A DNA stretch of 6,536 nt from Spirochaetia bacterium. GTDB lineage: Bacteria; Spirochaetota; Leptospirae; Leptospirales; Leptonemataceae. The notes beneath the pieces were generated by a model that was not told where the DNA came from, ran no database searches, and saw nothing but the letters and a program-made list of their open reading frames with translations. The position numbers and the translations under genes were made by a program. Location: NCBI GenBank assembly GCA_016195395.1, contig JACPZR010000380.1:1-6536 (forward strand), in the 5' to 3' direction. Positions 1 through 5,450 of this stretch are shown here, piece by piece; within the stretch, counting starts at the first letter, position 1, and the number at the start of each line of letters is the position of its first letter.

Positions 1-98
1 AAGGCCATGGCGACCATAGACCAGAACGAGAAGTGAACGCGCCATCCGCGGCCCGCAAGATCGCCCAGGCCAACGGCGTTGAGAACCCGTGCGCCCAT
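1..98 (-). CDS. Probable start of an unidentified protein, cut by the left edge
   Basis: An ATG on the minus strand at 98-96 opens a frame with no stop to the window edge (32 codons visible). It begins 5 bases after the TAG stop (106-104) of the AXE1-like gene, which is spacing typical of an operon. The visible peptide begins MGARVLNAVGLGDLAGRG and then turns aromatic and hydrophobic (FSFWSMVAMA), as at the beginning of a first membrane segment, so an integral membrane protein is likely. No family can be named from this much sequence. No clear Shine-Dalgarno sequence precedes the ATG. The competing reading is a plus-strand gene ending with the TGA at 34-36, and the two are mutually exclusive. 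I prefer the minus strand because of the spacing and the membrane-like sequence. Confidence 0.38.
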   Translation of the reverse strand, partial: MGARVLNAVGLGDLAGRGWRVHFSFWSMVAMA

Positions 99-103
99 GC
101 CGA

Positions 104-1081
104 CTACTGCGCGTGCTTCTCAGCAAACTGCAGCATTTCTGTAAGGAATCGGATGGATTTTCCGCGCTGGGCGCTCCCATCCGGGTCTGACGCCGTGTCT
201 GTGAAGAGTTCCATCCATTTTTCGGTCTTCAAATGGTTGAAAAACGCGAACGAGCATTTGGGTGGATTTTGTTCGTCGTCGAGGACCACGGTGGCAAGAA
301 CCGGCTGACGCAGTTCCTCTGACCAGTTGAGGCTGTCGAAATAGTCCAAGGCCTTCCGGCTTTTTGTCCTGCCCTTGGGCGCGTCATCCACCATCGCCCG
401 GACCTCCGCCGCATACACCGACCGCGCCTCTTTCAGCCACTGCGTCATGTATAAGAAGGAAATGCGTTCAAGGGCCACAGCGGCGATGTTCTCTTTCTTG
501 TGCGACGCGGCAAAGACGGCCATGGCGGCGCCAAAGCCCCTTCCCAGAAGACCAATGCGGCTCCCTTCCAAACCCTTCTGGAGTCGGACAAAATCAACGG
601 CACGCGCAGCGTCCAAATAGCTGATATACGCGTAACTCATGGTCGCCTTGTCCAGTCCGCGCTCGCCAAAGAGGCTGGGCCGGACCGCAACCTGTCCTTG
701 GGCCGAGTTTTTCGGGGCAGGGGTCAAAAGGAGCCTTTCGTGGTCCCGGAGTTCCACGGCCAGATGAGCGATTCCCTTTTCCGTGAAGCGACGGTCTGTG
801 TCGAACTTCTCTCCATATTCATGAAAGGAGATCACAACGGAAGCGCGGCCGGAGAGTCTTGGCACAGATAAGAGGCCGCGGACACGCGCATTGCCAACGC
901 TCCGGAAACTGACTTCCGCCGCTGACTCGCGTCCCAGAGAGCGCTTGAGCAGCATCTTCTGTTTGGGATCCACCGGGATCTTCTTCAGCTCATTGAGAGC
1001 TTCTTTCCAGAATTCCGCGAGGTCAGAGGGAGGGCGGAGGGCTGGAAAAGTCTGAAAACAATCATCAAAAGTGGTTTTCAT
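104..1081 (-). CDS. AXE1-family (acetyl-xylan esterase / cephalosporin-C deacetylase) alpha/beta-hydrolase homologue, probable pseudoenzyme
   Basis: The protein has 325 residues, close to the usual ~320 of AXE1 esterases, which remove acetyl groups from xylo-oligosaccharides and cephalosporin C. Family landmarks occur in order: an N-terminal FDDCF...PPSDLAEFW block (5-25), FHEYG (86-90) with the oxyanion-hole tyrosine Y89, RGLDKA (141-146), YISYLDAARAVDF (152-164), the nucleophile elbow at 176-186, and LDDEQNPPKCSFAFFNHL (267-284) with the acid D268 or D269. The elbow reads LLGRGFGAA where the family has GGSQGG. The serine is therefore replaced by G182 (codon GGC) and the next residue, Gln, by F183. 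The segment that should hold the catalytic His (about 293-303, LFTDTASDPDG) has none. The frame is intact, so this looks like a maintained non-catalytic fold rather than decay. There is no signal peptide, so it is presumably cytoplasmic. The ATG at 1081-1079 fits the family N-terminus, although no clear ribosome binding site precedes it. It is transcribed divergently from the CNBD operon. Confidence 0.85.
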   Translation of the reverse strand: MKTTFDDCFQTFPALRPPSDLAEFWKEALNELKKIPVDPKQKMLLKRSLGRESAAEVSFRSVGNARVRGLLSVPRLSGRASVVISFHEYGEKFDTDRRFTEKGIAHLAVELRDHERLLLTPAPKNSAQGQVAVRPSLFGERGLDKATMSYAYISYLDAARAVDFVRLQKGLEGSRIGLLGRGFGAAMAVFAASHKKENIAAVALERISFLYMTQWLKEARSVYAAEVRAMVDDAPKGRTKSRKALDYFDSLNWSEELRQPVLATVVLDDEQNPPKCSFAFFNHLKTEKWMELFTDTASDPDGSAQRGKSIRFLTEMLQFAEKHAQ

Positions 1082-1162
1082 TCAGGCCCGGTGCTCTACG
1101 TGTGGGCACGATTGGCTGGTCGTGCCGACGGGTAAAGCAAAACGCAGGCTTAAGGAGAAGGA
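1082..1162. promoter_or_regulatory. Divergent intergenic region with a candidate operator
   Basis: These 81 bases separate the divergent starts of the AXE1-like gene and the first CNBD gene, so promoters for both directions should lie here. The clearest structure is a perfect inverted repeat at 1105-1126: GGCACGA, 8 bases, TCGTGCC. Towards the operon, a TTGGCT (1112-1117) lying in the spacer of the repeat and a TAAAGC (1133-1138) are 15 bases apart. They could be a weak -35/-10 pair, but the match is poor. No CRP-type TGTGA-N6-TCACA site is present. An operator overlapping the promoter is inference. A stem-loop in the leader is the alternative, and there is no T-tract that would make it a terminator. 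Confidence 0.4.
1152..1157 (+). promoter_or_regulatory. Shine-Dalgarno of the first CNBD gene
   Basis: AAGGAG lies 5 bases before the ATG at 1163. It is one of the two strongest ribosome binding sites in the window and fixes the start of the operon's first gene. Confidence 0.8.
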
Positions 1163-1543
1163 ATGGCGTTTAATATTAGTGAGTTTGGAAAACCGGTTAC
1201 GTTTCATTCGGGCCAGATCATCTACGACGCTGATTTCCTTGTGGGAGACCCGTCAATATTCTTCATCATGGACGGCGAAGTCGATATCGTGAAGCGGTAT
1301 ACACCGCTCCAGAAAGAACAATTTGCCTACAAGAAAGGTGATTTGTTCGGGATGCTTGAGGTCTACACCGGAACACCGCGTGTGACTCAGGCAGTCGCTG
1401 TGAAAGATACACAGGCCGTGGGTTTCACCCGCGCGGACTTTGAACGGGCCATGGTGGCCAACCTGGGGTTCGCCGTCCTCGCTATCCGCATTTTGAGCAG
1501 GATGCTCCGGCAGATGAATGATCGTATTAAGAAGCTGGGGTAA
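1163..1543 (+). CDS. Single-domain cyclic-nucleotide-binding-like protein with degenerate phosphate-binding cassette
   Basis: This 126-residue protein is a stand-alone cNMP-binding (CRP/PKA-R type) beta-roll with a short C-terminal helix (about 101-126). There is no helix-turn-helix and no other effector domain. The pattern is visible in F14HSGQIIYD, the IFFIMDGEVDIVKRY strand pair (32-46), KKGDLFGMLEVYTGTPR (57-73) and the closing VGFTRADFERAM (86-97). In a canonical cassette FGE-x-A-L-n-R-S/T-A binds the cyclic phosphate. Here the Glu is M64, the Arg (R73) is kept, and the residue after it is Val instead of Ser or Thr. Ligand binding may therefore be weak, altered or lost. It is the first gene of a tight operon and its stop is 2 bases before the ATG of a canonical CNBD protein, so a paired or heteromeric role is plausible (inference). 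The start is supported by an AAGGAG ribosome binding site. Confidence 0.87.
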   Translation: MAFNISEFGKPVTFHSGQIIYDADFLVGDPSIFFIMDGEVDIVKRYTPLQKEQFAYKKGDLFGMLEVYTGTPRVTQAVAVKDTQAVGFTRADFERAMVANLGFAVLAIRILSRMLRQMNDRIKKLG

Positions 1544-1545
1544 TC

Positions 1546-1989
1546 ATGGAAGAGCAGACAAAAGACCTTGATCTCATGAAGCTCGGCTTTGAAGGCGAAC
1601 AGGCCATCACCGCCGATTTGTTTTTCAAGTACGGTAAGACCTTTGAAGCGCGCCACATCATCATAAAAGAAGGGGACGCCGGCAAAGAAGTGTTCCTCGT
1701 CATTTCCGGCAAGGTTGTGGTGACAGAACGCCTGCAGAAAGGATCATATCGGATATTGAACACCCTGGGGCCCGGAGAGCTCTTTGGAGAGATGGCAATG
1801 CTTGAAAACGCCGCGCGTTCGGCCACGCTGATTGCGGCCACACAGGCAAAGATTCTTGTGCTCACCCCGCATGATTTCGAGATGATTTTCAAGTCCCATC
1901 CGCGGTGGGCGTTTAAGATTCTCACAGCCATCGGCCGGCGCATTGTAACAGCCATGGGACAGGTGGAATCGCACTTCGGCGTTAAGTGA
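1546..1989 (+). CDS. Single-domain cyclic-nucleotide-binding protein (canonical cassette)
   Basis: This 147-residue protein is a CNBD with a textbook phosphate-binding cassette, LFGEMAMLENAARSATLIA (79-97). Both ligand-contacting residues are present, E82 and R91, with S92 and A93 following. The upstream strands (IIIKEGDAGKEVFLVISGKVVV, split around 38-59) and the downstream ILVLTPHDFEMIF (103-115) and C-helix (118-147) match CRP/FNR-type sensor domains. The protein ends after the C-helix with no DNA-binding domain, so it should act by protein-protein contact rather than as a transcription factor. cAMP or cGMP binding is expected from the family, but which one cannot be told from sequence. 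It starts 2 bases after the previous stop, with a GGGG (1537-1540) as the only ribosome-binding-like sequence. Its TGA overlaps the start of the SGNH gene, indicating translational coupling. Confidence 0.92.
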   Translation: MEEQTKDLDLMKLGFEGEQAITADLFFKYGKTFEARHIIIKEGDAGKEVFLVISGKVVVTERLQKGSYRILNTLGPGELFGEMAMLENAARSATLIAATQAKILVLTPHDFEMIFKSHPRWAFKILTAIGRRIVTAMGQVESHFGVK

Positions 1990-3584
1990 TGGGTCCGCGC
2001 GCAGCCGTCGCACTGTCCGCCTGCTTCGTCATCCTCAGCGCTGTGCTTCTGGACCGGCTGATCTTCGACTGGGCCATTTTTCAGCCTGCCAATCATTCCG
2101 GTTGGGACGACTTTCGCTGGTACAACTTTCAGTACCAGACAGAGCGATTGATCAAAACCTACAGCGCGGGCGGGCGGGGAAGCCAGCCGCCGGAGCGCGC
2201 GAAGCCCTTGGTTCTGGTCGTTGGATCAAGCATCGCCGAATATTCGGTACAGAAAACTGCGCTTGAGCGCGAACTCGAAAAAGCGGGCCGCCCGGCGGAT
2301 GTTGAGTTGCTTGTCCACGCGTCGATGCTCCCCATGGACCTCCGCCACTACGCGCCGCGTATTAACCGGATTGCGCCGGACGTCATTCTCTACATTACAA
2401 ACCCCGCGGACCTGGAATTGGAACGTTATCTGCCTCCCTGGGAGGCCGGGCCTCAATACGACGAAGAACAGGAAGTTGCGTACATGGGCATGCGTCTGCC
2501 CATGCTCATCTTCTATCCGGGCGTGTTTGCCGCCGAGGCTCCGGGTCTTTCTGTGGAAAGACGTCTTGGCCTCTGGATGCGCGCCGTTTCGGGCGGCCTC
2601 CGCATGCGTTACGACTGGATGGACCCGATTCTCTTTTCCCGCCGGGCCGAGTCTGGTCCGGTGAAAAGCTATCTGAACTACCAGGGTGTTGAGATTGTTC
2701 CGGGGCTGTGGCGGGAAGGGTTGAGTGGAAGCTGCTTTGAACTGCCGTCGGAACTCTTGCGCGGTGTGTTTGAGATCCCGCACGCGCTGCTCGCCCAGGG
2801 GCGTGTTACCTTCTCGATCTACGATGCTTCGGAGTCTCTGATCAAAGATGGCCGATGCGTGGAGCCCAGAAACAAGACCGCGCTTTTCAAGGTGACGCCG
2901 GTGGCTCCGGGTTGGCGTGAAATTTTTCACGAGGCCCGTTCTCTGCCGCCTAAAGTCCATGTCCGACTGTCCCACGTCTCTTCATTCGATGGCAACGTGA
3001 TTCCTGTAGAAGGCGGTGCGGAGGTGACGCTCGGCCGTGGGATCCGATTTCCCGGTAACTTTGGGCTGTCAAAGCCCCGGGACAATGATTATTACGTGCG
3101 CCGCAGAAGTCTGGAAGACCAGCGGTTGAACGCGCTTTCGGAGAGCGAGTATCGGCGTGATTTTGACAGACGCATCCAGCCGGACGACTGGAGAAGCAAG
3201 GAGCGGTTTGCCCTGTGGCAGCTGAACAAGCTCCGCTTGGCCAAATACTATACCCGATGGATTGCTTTTTCTGAGATTCCTCAGGCGCGCGAATTGCGTC
3301 GTTTCACGCGGGATACGCGCCCCTCGCGGCTCGTCGTAATCAACAATCCGGAACATCCGGAGACGCTGTCAGAGTACGGCGATTCCGCTTGGTATGCGGG
3401 ATATTTGAAATTCATGCAGAGCCTTTCCCAGGACCCGCGGGTCACCTTCGTAGATCTTTCGCGGATGGGGGACAAAGTCCGATTCACCGACTCCCACCAC
3501 CTGACGTACGACGGAATGGACCGGATGTCGCCCGTCTATGCCAAAGCCCTGGCCCCGCTCCTTGCCGGCCGACCGCATCCGTGA
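1986..3584 (+). CDS. Membrane-anchored SGNH-hydrolase-like protein with large internal insert (DUF1574-like?)
   Basis: The protein has 532 residues counted from GTG 1986. ATG 1989 is the next codon and at least as likely a start, giving a TGATG overlap with the previous stop. Residues about 6-27 form a hydrophobic N-terminal segment (signal anchor), placing the rest outside the cytoplasm. LVLVVGSSIAEYS (75-87) looks like SGNH block I with GSS in place of GDS; S82 is the candidate nucleophile. YITNPADLE (136-144) could supply the Asn of block III, and TDSHH (501-505) gives the block V Asp and His, D502 and H505. The two halves are separated by about 200 residues (roughly 160-360). The part at 230-350 is rich in alternating hydrophobic residues and may be a beta-sandwich-like insert. 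Similar architectures occur in AlgX/AlgJ-type O-acetyltransferases and in the Leptospira DUF1574 group, but I cannot assign the substrate. The catalytic role is inferred from motifs only. Confidence 0.75.
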   Translation: MMGPRAAVALSACFVILSAVLLDRLIFDWAIFQPANHSGWDDFRWYNFQYQTERLIKTYSAGGRGSQPPERAKPLVLVVGSSIAEYSVQKTALERELEKAGRPADVELLVHASMLPMDLRHYAPRINRIAPDVILYITNPADLELERYLPPWEAGPQYDEEQEVAYMGMRLPMLIFYPGVFAAEAPGLSVERRLGLWMRAVSGGLRMRYDWMDPILFSRRAESGPVKSYLNYQGVEIVPGLWREGLSGSCFELPSELLRGVFEIPHALLAQGRVTFSIYDASESLIKDGRCVEPRNKTALFKVTPVAPGWREIFHEARSLPPKVHVRLSHVSSFDGNVIPVEGGAEVTLGRGIRFPGNFGLSKPRDNDYYVRRRSLEDQRLNALSESEYRRDFDRRIQPDDWRSKERFALWQLNKLRLAKYYTRWIAFSEIPQARELRRFTRDTRPSRLVVINNPEHPETLSEYGDSAWYAGYLKFMQSLSQDPRVTFVDLSRMGDKVRFTDSHHLTYDGMDRMSPVYAKALAPLLAGRPHP

Positions 3585-4315
3585 AACGCGTCACGATCAT
3601 CGGCTCCGGGAACGCCTTCAACATGGATGGGCGCGCGCACACGTGTTTCCTGCTTGAGTCGGGCGCGGACGATGCGCTGCTTTTAGATTTTGGCGCTACT
3701 TCACTGATGCGGATTCACGCCCTGGGAATCGACCTCGATACAATACAAGGACTTCTCATAACGCATTTTCACGGGGATCACATCGGAGGCATTCCGTTTC
3801 TCATCCTTCACCTGCATTTGATCATGAAACGGACAAAACCGTTTGCGGTGTTGGGCCCTCCCGGAGTGCGGGCCGCCTGCGAGAGAGTGCTCTCTGCCGT
3901 GTATCCAGGGTTTGCCATTCCCCCGATTTTCGAGTTCTATGAGATTCAAGGGCAGAGCATAACGTTTTCTTCTTTCAAAATTCAGCCCTTTCCGGTCCGA
4001 CATGTTCCAGAAAGCACCGCCTACCGCATCACCGGGCCGCGCGGGAAGACGTTTGCATTCTCCGGTGACACAGCCTACGATGCAGCTCTCACGCCTTTGG
4101 TGGAGAATGCCGACGCGGCCGTGATTGAACTGAGTATGCCCGTGCAGGATGATCCTCCGATTGCGCATGTGTCACTGGAAGAGGTTCTGTCCGGGGTTGT
4201 GAAGCTGGAAGCGCGCCGTGTGCTCTGGTCGCACATCTATGACGAGCTGGCGGAAGAGGGAGAAAAGGCAGGCCTTGAGACAGCGCATGACGGAATGACA
4301 ATTGATTTCCCATAA
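3581..4315 (+). CDS. RNase Z-like metallo-beta-lactamase-fold hydrolase
   Basis: The protein has 244 residues from GTG 3581, which overlaps the previous stop by 4 bases (GTGA). The family-like N-terminus (MKRVTIIGSGNAF, then DGRAHTCFLLE) begins exactly here, so the longer open frame upstream is not used. The metal site is complete: THFHGDH (H62, H64, D66, H67), H141, the SGDT aspartate D163 and H218. H196 in AHVS matches the additional HxT/HxS histidine of the RNase Z-like branch. At 244 residues it is shorter than bacterial tRNase Z (about 300), and I see no segment that could be the tRNA-binding exosite arm. A phosphodiesterase or other small-molecule hydrolase is therefore more likely than a tRNA 3' processor. 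Following two CNBD genes in the same operon, a cyclic-nucleotide phosphodiesterase is an attractive but unproven guess. No signal peptide is seen. The gene ends 34 bases from the convergent M23 gene. Confidence 0.88.
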   Translation: MKRVTIIGSGNAFNMDGRAHTCFLLESGADDALLLDFGATSLMRIHALGIDLDTIQGLLITHFHGDHIGGIPFLILHLHLIMKRTKPFAVLGPPGVRAACERVLSAVYPGFAIPPIFEFYEIQGQSITFSSFKIQPFPVRHVPESTAYRITGPRGKTFAFSGDTAYDAALTPLVENADAAVIELSMPVQDDPPIAHVSLEEVLSGVVKLEARRVLWSHIYDELAEEGEKAGLETAHDGMTIDFP

Positions 4316-4349
4316 CGCTTGAAATCCCGGCGCGTGGGCCTGCGTATTG

Positions 4350-5324
4350 TCAGCGGAGCTGCACGTACTGCATCGGGTCGACCGTCGGACCGTTCCCCAG
4401 CTGCACTTCGTAGTGAACGTGCGGTCCAGTGGCGTGCCCCGTGCGGCCCACTGTGGCAATCACCTGTCCGCGGCGGATGAAGTCGTCTTTTTCCACCATG
4501 ATCTTGGAGCAATGCGCGTAGAGTGACGTGTATCCGTGGCCGTGATGGATGCGCACATGAAGACCATAACCCTCTTTGTCTTCTTTGACCGCGCGGATCA
4601 CGTAGCCGGGAGCCGTGGCAATGATGGGAGTGTCAGGGGCGGCTGCAAAGTCCAAGCCGTTGTGAAAGTCTCCTCCGGTTTCGATCTGCGTAAACGGGTC
4701 CGGCCGCCTTCCGAATGCCGACGTGATGCTGCCGATGCCCTGGCGCAGGGGACGACCGTGCGGCAAAAGATGGTGCAGGGACAGACGGTTCCAAACCATA
4801 TTCAACGCATAGTAGGCCGCTTCTCCGGTGAGTCGCTCCGTCCGCGCGCGTAAGACCCGCAAGTCAGCCACGTCGCGGCCGGACGACTCGAAGGCACGGA
4901 CCGGGTCTTCGCCGGCTTCTGCCGGATTGTCGAGATAACTCTTGAGCAGCGCAGCCTCTCCGGGGTCTGCCGCTTTCTGGATGTCGAGGATCTGCGTCCG
5001 GATACGCTCCATGGCCCCGGCTTTTTCAAGCGTAGCCAGGCGCAGGTTGAAGAGCATGATGACACGCGCCTGCACCTGTTCTTTGGAGCGTTGTTCGCTC
5101 ACATTTCTGTAAACAAAGAGTCCGGCGCTGGTCAGCGGGAGGCCCACGAATAAGAGCCCCATGAAGATGGCCACATAGTAGTTGATGCGCACGCGGACGG
5201 GGGCAGCCGCGGAATCGTCCTTGGCAATGAGCAGAGACAGGCCGCTCCAGCCCTTTTCCCGCGAAGTGGAAAGGTCCCGGCCCTTCCGGAACAGGAAATA
5301 CCGAAGCCTTTCCCCAAAGCGCAC
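4350..5324 (-). CDS. Membrane-anchored M23 (LytM-type) metallopeptidase
   Basis: M23 enzymes are zinc endopeptidases that cut peptidoglycan cross-links. This 324-residue protein has a cytoplasmic N-terminus (1-48), one membrane segment (about 49-72), a helical, probably coiled-coil stretch (about 75-180) and a C-terminal LytM domain (about 194-320). The domain starts with the typical GSITSAFGRRPDPFT (198-212). The zinc and catalytic residues are intact: H221 and D225 in FHNGLDF, H271 in YAHCS, and H302 and H304 in GPHVHYEV. It should therefore be active in the periplasm or cell wall. I chose GTG 5324 because GGAGG lies 7 bases upstream. An open frame continues to GTG 5444, but the extra 40 residues are low in family character and would leave only 6 bases before the divergent pcnB start. 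It is convergent with the CNBD-SGNH-MBL operon, with 34 bases between the stops and no obvious terminator hairpin. Confidence 0.93.
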   Translation of the reverse strand: MRFGERLRYFLFRKGRDLSTSREKGWSGLSLLIAKDDSAAAPVRVRINYYVAIFMGLLFVGLPLTSAGLFVYRNVSEQRSKEQVQARVIMLFNLRLATLEKAGAMERIRTQILDIQKAADPGEAALLKSYLDNPAEAGEDPVRAFESSGRDVADLRVLRARTERLTGEAAYYALNMVWNRLSLHHLLPHGRPLRQGIGSITSAFGRRPDPFTQIETGGDFHNGLDFAAAPDTPIIATAPGYVIRAVKEDKEGYGLHVRIHHGHGYTSLYAHCSKIMVEKDDFIRRGQVIATVGRTGHATGPHVHYEVQLGNGPTVDPMQYVQLR

Positions 5325-5331
5325 GCGCCAG

Positions 5332-5336
5332 CCTCC
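5332..5336 (-). promoter_or_regulatory. Shine-Dalgarno of the M23 peptidase gene
   Basis: The minus strand reads GGAGG here, 7 bases before the GTG at 5324-5322. It supports that GTG over the longer frame beginning at 5444. Confidence 0.78.
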
Positions 5337-5421
5337 GGGTGGGTGACCGACCGGGCAAGCAGAAGAAAGCCCGGCGGAGCCGTTTGGACGGGTACATTGG
5401 ACATAATTTTGGCTTGCGCTA

Positions 5422-5439
5422 GCAGTGGCGCGCCACAGC
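5422..5439. repeat. 18-bp palindrome upstream of pcnB
   Basis: The core GTGGCGCGCCAC (5425-5436) is a perfect 12-bp palindrome. Beyond one A/A mismatch it extends by GC on the left and GC on the right, so 8 of 9 positions pair. It ends 11 bases before the pcnB ATG, where a ribosome binding site would be expected. It could be an operator or a leader hairpin affecting pcnB translation; the sequence does not decide. Confidence 0.55.
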
Positions 5440-5450
5440 CTCACCCGCGG

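Larger units (their letters stand above)
5325..5450. promoter_or_regulatory. Divergent intergenic region of the M23 gene and pcnB
   Basis: These 126 bases lie between two divergent starts and should carry both promoters. They contain an AT-richer patch (about 5394-5410, ACATTGGACATAATTTT). Immediately downstream are two palindromes: GCTAGC (5418-5423) and, overlapping it, the longer 5422-5439 element. A TTGGAC at 5397-5402 could be a -35 towards pcnB, but the matching -10 (TAGCAG, 17 bases on) is poor. Promoter positions remain uncertain. Confidence 0.35.

Noticed and set aside
1..36. Plus-strand frame ending ...KAMATIDQNEK with TGA at 34-36, as the tail of an upstream gene
   Set aside because: Only 11 codons are visible and nothing is recognisable. 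It conflicts with the minus-strand reading, which has better spacing and a membrane-like peptide. It is not excluded.
33..308. 91-codon plus-strand frame from GTG 33
   Set aside because: It runs antisense into the well-supported AXE1-like gene, and its product is low in hydrophobic structure and unlike any family I know.
500..871. 123-codon plus-strand frame
   Set aside because: It is entirely antisense to the conserved core of the AXE1-like gene.
1082..1162. CRP-type operator (TGTGA-N6-TCACA) in front of the CNBD operon
   Set aside because: No such half-sites are present. The inverted repeat there has a different sequence and spacing.
2226..2975. 249-codon minus-strand frame
   Set aside because: It lies opposite the SGNH-like gene, and its product is rich in Arg and His with no domain pattern, typical of a GC-rich shadow frame.
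3389..3580. N-terminal extension of the MBL gene back to ATG 3389
   Set aside because: The added 64 residues overlap the conserved C-terminus of the SGNH-like gene, including its DSHH motif, and are Pro/Arg-rich. The MBL fold begins at GTG 3581.
4316..4349. Bidirectional terminator between the convergent MBL and M23 genes
   Set aside because: Only a short CCC/GGG pairing is possible, with no stable stem and no T-tract on either strand.
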